Positions 43,806 through 50,749 of a DNA stretch of 64,000 nucleotides are shown here, in pieces. Numbering within the stretch: the stretch's first letter is position 1; each line of letters starts with the position of its first letter. The notes beneath the pieces were generated by a model. That model saw only the letters and a program-made list of their open reading frames with translations. It did not search any database and was not told the origin of the DNA. This DNA comes from DATBLZ01 sp036555065 (GTDB taxonomy: Bacteria; Pseudomonadota; Gammaproteobacteria; Steroidobacterales; Rariloculaceae), in NCBI GenBank assembly GCA_036555065.1, contig DATBLZ010000081.1, positions 1 to 64,000 on the forward strand. The letters are read 5' to 3'. The position numbers were made by a program, and so were the translations under genes.

Positions 43806-44999
43806 ATGATCACGATTCGACCAATTCGCGCACTCGCATTCACCACCGCCGTCCTCTTGAGCGCGAGCCTCGCGCTCGCCCAGCCGCCCGGGCCTCCGGG
43901 GGAGAACTTCAAGGTCGTCACGTTCGTCGAGGGCCTGAAGAATCCTTGGAGCATGGCGTTTCTGCCGAACGGCGACATGCTCGTCACTGAGCGTCCCGGC
44001 ACGCTGCGCATCATCCGCAACGGCCAACTGCTGCCGGATCCCGTGCCCGGCGTGCCCGCCGTGCGCGCGCAAGGTCAGGGCGGTCTTCAGGAAGTCGCGC
44101 TGCATCCGAACTTCGCCGCGAACCACATCCTCTACCTGAGCTACGCAAAGCCGAATGCGGATGGTTCGCAAGGTACGACGGCGCTGAGCCGCGCGCGCTT
44201 CGAGAACGATCGCTTAGTCGACGTCAAGGAGATCTTCGAGGCCAAAGCGTGGGCAAATACGCCGGGCCACTTCGGTGCGCGCATTGCGTTCGATCGCGAG
44301 GGACACCTGTTCATGTCGGTCGGTGACCGCATGGCGGGTCTGCTCGAGGGCCCGATGGGCGGCCCGGGACTCGTGAACCACCCGGCCCAGCAGCTATCGA
44401 GCCACCAAGGCAAGATCATTCGCTTGAACGACGACGGCAGCGTGCCTAACGACAACCCATTCGTTGGCCGCGCCGGAGCGCTACCTGAGATCTGGAGCTT
44501 GGGGCATCGCAACCCGCAAGGGCTCGCGCTTCGTCCCGGCACGGACGAGCTCTGGTCGAGCGAGCATGGTCCGCAAGGCGGCGACGAGTTGAACATCATC
44601 CGCCGCGGCGCGAACTACGGCTGGCCCGTGATCGGTTATGGCGCCAACTACGTCGTCGGCACCGAGATTCATGCCGACCGCTATCACGAGGGCATGGAGC
44701 AACCGCGCGCGTTCTGGGTGCCGTCGATCGGCATCTCGGCACTGCTCTTCTATCAGGGCGACAAATTCCCGAACTGGAAGGGCAACGCGTTCGTTGCGGG
44801 CATGTCGGGCAACTACCGGCAGCTCGTGCGGATCGCGCTCAACGGCGAGGTCGTCACGAGCCGCGAGCCGCTGCTCGTCGGGCAGTTCCGGATTCGCGAC
44901 ATACGCGAAGGGCCTGACGGCTTCGTTTATCTCGCGACCGACAACATGTACCCCGGTCAGCCGAGCCCGATCGTGCGCTTGGAGCCCGAAGCCGACTAA
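43806..44999 (+). CDS. PQQ-dependent aldose sugar dehydrogenase family, secreted (copy 2)
   Basis: A 397-residue periplasmic enzyme. A signal peptide (TTAVLLSASLALAQ) is followed by the six-bladed sGDH-like propeller: LKNPWSMAFLPNGDMLVTERPG, GLQEVALHPNFAANHILYL, IIRLNDDGSVPNDNPF, and LWSSEHGPQGGDELNII with GANYGWPVIGYG. PQQ/Ca2+-binding residues around SEHGPQGGDE are present. It is closer to the YliI (Asd) pattern than copy 1, which has a larger insert. It is convergent with the NHL gene, 9 nt apart. Confidence 0.9.
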   Translation: MITIRPIRALAFTTAVLLSASLALAQPPGPPGENFKVVTFVEGLKNPWSMAFLPNGDMLVTERPGTLRIIRNGQLLPDPVPGVPAVRAQGQGGLQEVALHPNFAANHILYLSYAKPNADGSQGTTALSRARFENDRLVDVKEIFEAKAWANTPGHFGARIAFDREGHLFMSVGDRMAGLLEGPMGGPGLVNHPAQQLSSHQGKIIRLNDDGSVPNDNPFVGRAGALPEIWSLGHRNPQGLALRPGTDELWSSEHGPQGGDELNIIRRGANYGWPVIGYGANYVVGTEIHADRYHEGMEQPRAFWVPSIGISALLFYQGDKFPNWKGNAFVAGMSGNYRQLVRIALNGEVVTSREPLLVGQFRIRDIREGPDGFVYLATDNMYPGQPSPIVRLEPEAD

Positions 45000-45008
45000 G
45001 AAGAGCAC

Positions 45009-45986
45009 CTAGCGCAGGACGTATTTCTTGACAGTCTGCGACCCGACCTCGGCGCCGTAGATGTTTCCCGCGGCATCGGCCGCGATGCCGTGCGCGCCGG
45101 TCTCTTGCGCGTTCGCAGGGTCGAATTCGGGATCGGGAATGAAGGCCGTGACGACGCCGTCGTGCGCGCTGCCGATGCGGATGCCGCGCGGCCAACCGGG
45201 ATTCCGTTCCGCGTTCGACTGGTTGTCGGATACGTAGAGCACATCGTTCGCATCGATGAAGAGTCCGCTCGGCCGGCCGAACTGCGTCCACGCGGCGATG
45301 AACTCGCCCTCTTGATCGAAGATCTGGATGCGGTTGTTGTCGCGGTCCGCGACGAACAAACGGCCGCGTGAATCGAGCGCGAGCGCGTGCGGCACGCGAA
45401 ACCGTCCTGGCGCCGAGCCGCTGCCGCCCCATGATTTGATGAACGCGCCATCGCGCGCGAGCTTGACAATACGATTGTTCGAGTCGGGCTCATGGCCGTC
45501 CGCGACGAAGACATCCCCGTTCGGCGCGACGACGACTGCAGTCGGGCCGTTGAAATGCGCTGCGTCGTTGCCGGGCATGTCCGCTTCGCCGAGCCGCATG
45601 AGCACCTCGCCGGCCGCGCTCATTTTGACGACTTGATGGCCCTTGCCCTCCCCGGCGCGCGCGTCGGTGACCCAAACGTTGCCTTCGGCATCGACGTAGA
45701 GGCCGTGCGGCCACGCGAAGAGCCCCGCGCCGAAAGAGCGCAACAGCGTGCCCGACGCGTCGTAGAGCCGGATCGGCGCAACCGCGTCACGGCCGACGCA
45801 GTCATTGCCGCCGCACCGCTCGGCGACCCAGATGAGGCCGTCGGCGCCCGGATAGACCGCACTGACCGATCCCAGCGGTGCGGTTTCGAGGTTCTGCACC
45901 CATTGCGGCAGCGTCCTATAGGGATTCGGTTGTGCCCCGACCGCTGCGGCGAATCCGGCAAGTGTCACGGCAACGGCACATCGCAT
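45009..45986 (-). CDS. Secreted six-bladed NHL propeller protein
   Basis: A 325-residue exported protein. After a signal peptide (VAVTLAGFAAAVGAQ) come about six NHL-type blades, for example FAWPHGLYVDAEGNVWVTDA, FNGPTAVVVAPNGDVFVADGH, FRVPHALALDSRGRLFVADRDNNRI, and GAHGIAADAAGNIYGAEVGS. The layout resembles peptidyl-alpha-hydroxyglycine alpha-amidating lyase-like proteins, but catalytic residues cannot be confirmed by eye. Alternative roles: sugar-lactone hydrolase or structural propeller. Confidence 0.78.
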   Translation of the reverse strand: MRCAVAVTLAGFAAAVGAQPNPYRTLPQWVQNLETAPLGSVSAVYPGADGLIWVAERCGGNDCVGRDAVAPIRLYDASGTLLRSFGAGLFAWPHGLYVDAEGNVWVTDARAGEGKGHQVVKMSAAGEVLMRLGEADMPGNDAAHFNGPTAVVVAPNGDVFVADGHEPDSNNRIVKLARDGAFIKSWGGSGSAPGRFRVPHALALDSRGRLFVADRDNNRIQIFDQEGEFIAAWTQFGRPSGLFIDANDVLYVSDNQSNAERNPGWPRGIRIGSAHDGVVTAFIPDPEFDPANAQETGAHGIAADAAGNIYGAEVGSQTVKKYVLR

Positions 45987-46057
45987 AGGCCGAGTTTACC
46001 GCTAAAACCTTGAACTGGTTGGGGTTCTCGGCCTTCACCGCCGCTTAGACTTGATGG

Positions 46058-47236
46058 ATGCGCGCGCTCGAAGACCTTGTCCAATTCGAAAGTGCGAACT
46101 CCGGTCTCGCGTTCCGCGAGCATGTCTATGCCGCGAGCGAACGCGTCGACCTGCTCCGCGATCTCATTGGTCTTGCGAATGCGAGTGTTCAGGGGCCGCG
46201 CTTCCTCGTCCTCGGCGTCAAGGACGTCGTCGGCGGCGAGCGCGCGATCACGGGATTGGCGGCAGACGTGTGGAACGAATGGCGCGCGATGCTGCCGGCG
46301 CTGATCGCGGGCGCCACCGAGCCGCCGCTCGACGTCACGGTCCGTACGTTACAAATCGACGGCAAGGTCGTCGGCGCGCTGTGCCTCACGGCATGTGCGG
46401 ATCAACCGTACTTGATCAGCGGCCGAAGCCACACTGATCTTCCGGCCGGCTGCGGATGGCTGCGACGCGGGCCGCATCTCTTCCCTCTGTTGCGCCAGGA
46501 TCTCCAGCGCATGTTCGAAGCGAAGCTCGCGGGGGCCGCACCGAGCACCGACGTCAGAATAGGCTTTGCCGGGGACGAGCCGCGCAGCGCGATCGCGCTG
46601 CCGGTGCTCAGGCTCGAGCGATTGCCATCGGCGGTCGCGGCGAAAAAGATCGGCAAGGTCCTCAAGGCCAAGCAAGACGCAAAATCGATGGGCAAAACAC
46701 GAACGGATCTCATGCGCCTCGTGCACGCGCAAGTCTTCGGCGTCGACCGTCCCTTCGAGAGCCACAGCGACGATTCGCTGCGCATGCAGATCGAAAGCTC
46801 CAAGCAGGATTACCGGCCTGCCGACGAGTACTATGCGTTCGAGGTGCGCGCCCATCGGCTCGACGTCGTCGTGCACAACCCAGGGCGAGTCGCGCTCGAT
46901 AATTCGACGATCCGCATGACGATGCCGCGGATCGAGGGAATCGGCATCGCGGACCGGCTGTACGCGGCTCCGGACGCCCAGGCGCCGACGAGCGGCTACC
47001 CGCGAGTCAAAGCGAGCGCGCGCACGATCAGCATCGAGGCCGAGGTCGGTAGCCTGCCCGCGGGCAATGTCGTCAGCGTGTTCGAGCACGCACCGCGATT
47101 CTGGGCGCGCCCCGCGGCTGCGGGCAAGACTATCCCCGTCGACGTGACGCTGCACGCGCGCGAGCTTCGTGACCCCGTCCGCGAGACGCTGACGATCCGC
47201 ATCGTCGACGCTAAGGCCCGAGCGCGAACGCGATGA
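46058..47236 (+). CDS. AlbA_2/Schlafen-like DNA/RNA-binding domain protein
   Basis: A 392-residue cytoplasmic protein. The N-terminal 110 residues (REHVYAASERVDLLRDLIGL, then ANASVQGPRFLVLGVKD) fit the AlbA_2 (divergent AAA-4/Schlafen) fold: a helix, ANA turn and the GxxFLVLGVxD strand. The middle is basic (KKIGKVLKAKQDAKSMGKTR), suitable for nucleic-acid contact. The C-terminal 180 residues are beta-rich (LDVVVHNPGRVALDNSTIRM) without a recognised family. It is convergent with the quinoprotein gene, overlapping 26 nt. Function unknown; not part of an obvious defence cluster. Confidence 0.5.
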   Translation: MRALEDLVQFESANSGLAFREHVYAASERVDLLRDLIGLANASVQGPRFLVLGVKDVVGGERAITGLAADVWNEWRAMLPALIAGATEPPLDVTVRTLQIDGKVVGALCLTACADQPYLISGRSHTDLPAGCGWLRRGPHLFPLLRQDLQRMFEAKLAGAAPSTDVRIGFAGDEPRSAIALPVLRLERLPSAVAAKKIGKVLKAKQDAKSMGKTRTDLMRLVHAQVFGVDRPFESHSDDSLRMQIESSKQDYRPADEYYAFEVRAHRLDVVVHNPGRVALDNSTIRMTMPRIEGIGIADRLYAAPDAQAPTSGYPRVKASARTISIEAEVGSLPAGNVVSVFEHAPRFWARPAAAGKTIPVDVTLHARELRDPVRETLTIRIVDAKARARTR

Positions 47237-49589
47237 GCGCGCCGCCGGAAGGAATCAGCACGTGCTGGCGGCCGTCCTGCATGTATGTCATCGCCGCAGT
47301 GCCCCAGATCGACGCTCCCGTGGCGTAGCTCCAAAGGTTCTCGCCGGTTCGCGAGTCGAACGCGAGGAAATTCCCCTCGTTGTCGCCCGCGAAGACGAGC
47401 CCCGACGCCGTGCTCATGGCGCCGGCGAGCGTCGGCGTCGCGTAGCGAAACTCCCAGCGGCGCTCCCCGGTCGTCGCATCGATTGCGCGCAACGCCCCGT
47501 AAGCGGGAAAATCGCGGTCGACCCAGACGACGCCGCCGAGCACGGTTTCGCCCGCGACGAGATCGGGAGGCGCCGAATGGTAGGTCGAGCACGTCTCGCG
47601 CGCCGTGACGAAAAAGAGGCCGAGCGCCGGATCGAACGATGGCGGCATGAAATTGGTTCCGCCCCAATAGTCGGGTAGACAACCTAGGCTGCCGTCGACA
47701 TTCAGCACGAGCGGGCGGCCGTCGGCCCCGATCTCGCGCGCCCACGTCGTGTCGGTGAACGGCCGCGCCAATAACAACTCGCCGTTCGTGCGGTCGAGAA
47801 CATAGAAGAAGCCGTTGCGATTCGCGACCATGACAACGCGCCGCAGCTCGCCGGCGATCGTGACCTCGGCGAGCACGGGCACGTGGTTCGAGTCCCAGTC
47901 GTGCGTGTCGTGGGGCGTGAATTGGTAGTGCCATCGGAGCTTGCCCGTCTGCGCTTCGACAGCGACGAGCGAGGCCGTGAACAGGTTGTCGCCGATTCGA
48001 CCGGCACCGTTGTAGTCGGGATTGGGATTGCCCGTGCCCCAGTAGAGCAAATCGAGCTCGGGGTCGTAGCTGCCCGTCATCCACGTCGCGCCGCCGCCGC
48101 GCGCCATGGCCTCGACCGACGGCCACGTCTCGCTGCCCGGCTCACCGGGCCCGGGGATCGTATGAAAACGCCACAAGCGGGCGCCGTCGCGCGGATCGTA
48201 AGCGTCGATGAACCCGCGCGTCGCGTACTCGCCGCCGGAGATGCCGACGATGACCTTGCCGTCGGCGACGAGTGGCGCGAGCGTCGCCGCGTAACCCTGA
48301 CGGTAGTCCGCGAGCTCGACGTCCCAGACGACCGCGCCCGTGCGCCGATCGAGCGCGAGCAGGTGCGCATCGAGCGTCACCATGAACAAAAGGTCGCCGA
48401 GAATGCCGAAGCCGCGATTCACCGGCGCCGTCGCGCCATACGTCAAATCATTCGGCAGCTCGCGGCGGTACTCCCAGAAGCGCCGGCCCGTGCGCGCATC
48501 GAGCGCCCAGGCGAAGTTGTTAGAGCCAGTGACGTAGAGCACCCCGTCGAGCACGAGCGGTGTCGTCTCGAAGCCGCGGCCGCGCGCGAGCGTGCCGCTT
48601 TGAAAGACCCAGATCGGCGCGAGCCGATGGACGTTCGCGGGCGTGATCTCGCGGAGCGGACTATGCCGTTGGCCCGTGTAATCGCCGGAGAATGTGAGCC
48701 AGCGCGATGCGTCAGCGAGCCCGGCGCGGAGATCCGCGTCGGTGACGACATCGGCGCGCGCGCCGCCGGTCGCGGAGTGCGCAGCTGGCTCCGCGGCGGC
48801 GGCAACCGTACCGCTGTCCCGGAGCGTGCCGAGAAACGCCAAGAGATCGTCGAGCTCGCGCGCGCTGATCTCGCGCGTCCCGTACGCAGGCATCAGCGAT
48901 TGGGACTCGTACACGACCTCGGCGAGATCGGCCTTGAGATATCCCCGGAGCCGATTATCGGTGTCGATGATCTGAATCGAAAAGACGTCCTCGTTCTTCG
49001 CGACTCCTTCGATTCGCTCGCCGTTGCGCGCGACCAGCGTCACGGCACGATAGTCGGGCTCGATAGCCGCGCTCGGCTCACGGATCGCCCGAACGAGCGC
49101 TGCGCGCGAGCGGAGCAGCGCGATGCGCGAGAGGTCGGTCCCGAGGGCGCCGCCGCCACCCGCGGCGCGATGGCAGCGCGCGCACTCCACGTCAAAGATT
49201 TCGCGCCCGCGCGCGGCATCGCCGCGTGCGCTCGTGAACGGCGGCACGGTGCCGATGCTGCGCAGGTACGCAACGATTGCCCAGAGCTCGTCGTCCGGGG
49301 CTGCGCTCGGGGGCATGACGGTGTTGGGAACGCCGCGCCGCACGGCATCGAACACCTGCGCGTCGTCCTTCCCCGCCACCCAGAGCATCGTGAGATCCGG
49401 ACCCTGTGCGCCGCGTGCGTCCGCGCCATGGCACGCCGCGCAGCGGCCCGCGAAGAGAGCGCGGCCCGTGCGGATCGCCGCAGCATCGGCCTCGAAAGGA
49501 TTGCCTTCCTGCGCGCCGGCCGTGGAAACCCAAGCGCAAAGAGCGACGGTCGCGGCGGCTCGCGCAATCGATGCCAGGTTCTTCGTCAG
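47211..49589 (-). CDS. Quinohemoprotein dehydrogenase with two N-terminal heme c domains
   Basis: A 792-residue periplasmic PQQ enzyme if translation starts at CTG 49589. In that frame there is no ATG, GTG or TTG before 49388, yet the sequence upstream of the Met at 49388 encodes a good signal peptide (LASIARAAATVALCAWVSTA, then GAQ) and a full first heme site CAACH (50-54). GGAG lies 7 nt before this CTG. A second heme c is at CARCH (136-140) with axial Met candidates TVMPP and SLMPAYG. An eight-bladed quinoprotein propeller follows (SRWLTFSGDYTGQRHSPL, DTHDWDSNHVPVL, WGTAAMTYMQDGRQ). It likely oxidises an alcohol and passes electrons through its own hemes. It begins 13 nt after yajQ. Confidence 0.85.
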   Translation of the reverse strand: MTKNLASIARAAATVALCAWVSTAGAQEGNPFEADAAAIRTGRALFAGRCAACHGADARGAQGPDLTMLWVAGKDDAQVFDAVRRGVPNTVMPPSAAPDDELWAIVAYLRSIGTVPPFTSARGDAARGREIFDVECARCHRAAGGGGALGTDLSRIALLRSRAALVRAIREPSAAIEPDYRAVTLVARNGERIEGVAKNEDVFSIQIIDTDNRLRGYLKADLAEVVYESQSLMPAYGTREISARELDDLLAFLGTLRDSGTVAAAAEPAAHSATGGARADVVTDADLRAGLADASRWLTFSGDYTGQRHSPLREITPANVHRLAPIWVFQSGTLARGRGFETTPLVLDGVLYVTGSNNFAWALDARTGRRFWEYRRELPNDLTYGATAPVNRGFGILGDLLFMVTLDAHLLALDRRTGAVVWDVELADYRQGYAATLAPLVADGKVIVGISGGEYATRGFIDAYDPRDGARLWRFHTIPGPGEPGSETWPSVEAMARGGGATWMTGSYDPELDLLYWGTGNPNPDYNGAGRIGDNLFTASLVAVEAQTGKLRWHYQFTPHDTHDWDSNHVPVLAEVTIAGELRRVVMVANRNGFFYVLDRTNGELLLARPFTDTTWAREIGADGRPLVLNVDGSLGCLPDYWGGTNFMPPSFDPALGLFFVTARETCSTYHSAPPDLVAGETVLGGVVWVDRDFPAYGALRAIDATTGERRWEFRYATPTLAGAMSTASGLVFAGDNEGNFLAFDSRTGENLWSYATGASIWGTAAMTYMQDGRQHVLIPSGGALIAFALGP

Positions 49590-49602
49590 GGCGCGGCTCC
49601 GC

Positions 49603-50085
49603 TCAGTCGCGGAAATTCGTGAATTGGAGCGGCAGCCCGAGCTCGCTCTTGCGCAGCATCTGCATCACGGCCTGCAAATCGTCGCGCTTCTTGCCCGTGA
49701 CTCGCACCTGCTCACCCTGAATCGACGCCTGCACCTTGAGCTTGGAATCCTTGATGAGCTTCACGATCTTCTTCGCGTTATCGGAGTCCACGCCGTGCTT
49801 CAGAACGATCTTCTGCCGCGTTTGATGGACGGCGACCTCGGGCTTCTCGGGCGCCATCGCGCGCACGTCGATTTTGCGCCGCGCGAGCTTGTCCGTGAGG
49901 ATCTCGAATATCTGCCGCACTTGAAACTCGGTCGGCGCCTCGAGCGTGATCACGAGATCGACGAGCGTGATCTTCGCGCCGGTGTTCCGAAAATCGAAAC
50001 GGTTCTCGAGCTCGCGGCTCGCTTGATCGACGCCGTTCTTGAGCTCGTGGCGATCGATCTCGGAAACGGCGTCGAAGGACGGCAT
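49603..50085 (-). CDS. yajQ: YajQ family c-di-GMP-binding protein
   Basis: A 160-residue two-domain RNA-binding-like fold, of normal family length. The start MPSFDAVSEIDRHELKNGVD, middle FDFRNTGAKITLVD, and end LQAVMQMLRKSELGLPLQFTNFRD are family hallmarks. A Xanthomonas homologue binds c-di-GMP and modulates a transcription factor. It lies between the SRPBCC gene (12 nt downstream of that gene's stop) and the quinohemoprotein gene. It adds a possible effector to the c-di-GMP enzymes in the window. Confidence 0.95.
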   Translation of the reverse strand: MPSFDAVSEIDRHELKNGVDQASRELENRFDFRNTGAKITLVDLVITLEAPTEFQVRQIFEILTDKLARRKIDVRAMAPEKPEVAVHQTRQKIVLKHGVDSDNAKKIVKLIKDSKLKVQASIQGEQVRVTGKKRDDLQAVMQMLRKSELGLPLQFTNFRD

Positions 50086-50097
50086 GAGTCCGATCGC

Positions 50098-50598
50098 CTA
50101 CGGCGCCTCTGCGAGCGCCTTCATAGCCTGGAGCGCCGCTTCAAACCGCGTGCGGCGCTGCGCGATATCCGCGTCCTTCTCGGCTTGGGTGGCCTTGTCC
50201 GAGAGGTCGTACACGAGCGTGTAGATCATCTTCGAGCTTTGCGCCGTCACGGGCTTCGCTTCCATGAAGCCGTGATAGAGGTTGTAGAACTGGCCCTCGC
50301 GGACGGGCTGCGTGTAGCCGTAGGAAAGGTCGGTCTTGGCGACGAGAATCTCCGTGACGCGGCCACCTGCGAGCACGCGTACGGTGCCTATCCCGCCGTC
50401 GCCCGACGTGATGACGCAATCCACGTTGTTGAGCCACTTCGAGATATCGCAATACCCGCCGACCTTGGCCCAGACTTCCGCGGCCGGCCGCGCGATATCG
50501 ATTTCCATGCGGATGGTTGCGTATTCGGGCTCCGCAGCAACGGCACTGGCGGCGCTGGCGATCGCGATGACCGCGATCGAGATCGAGAAACGGTGCAT
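50098..50598 (-). CDS. Secreted SRPBCC (START-like) domain protein
   Basis: A 166-residue protein with a signal peptide (SIAVIAIASAASAVAAE) and a polyketide-cyclase/dehydrase-like domain: IDIARPAAEVWAKVGGYCDISKW, then GTVRVLAGGRVTEILV and a C-terminal helix TRFEAALQAMKAL. The fold encloses a hydrophobic ligand. A periplasmic member is less common; ligand unknown. It is divergent from the Ser/Thr kinase gene and upstream of yajQ on the same strand, likely the same transcript. Confidence 0.8.
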   Translation of the reverse strand: MHRFSISIAVIAIASAASAVAAEPEYATIRMEIDIARPAAEVWAKVGGYCDISKWLNNVDCVITSGDGGIGTVRVLAGGRVTEILVAKTDLSYGYTQPVREGQFYNLYHGFMEAKPVTAQSSKMIYTLVYDLSDKATQAEKDADIAQRRTRFEAALQAMKALAEAP

Positions 50599-50749
50599 GA
50601 CGACAGCTCCTTGGAATTATTCGTGTGGCCATTGTATATCGCCGGAGCCGCGGAAGAGGGGTGCGTCGAGCGGCTCACCGCGGCACAAGACTTTGCGGAA
50701 CCACTCCTTTAGACTCCGCAGCGGCTTCCCTTCCGGGTTGGAACTTGCG

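Noticed and set aside
47883..49622. A 579-codon plus-strand frame opposite the quinohemoprotein
   Set aside because: Antisense shadow without any recognisable domain.
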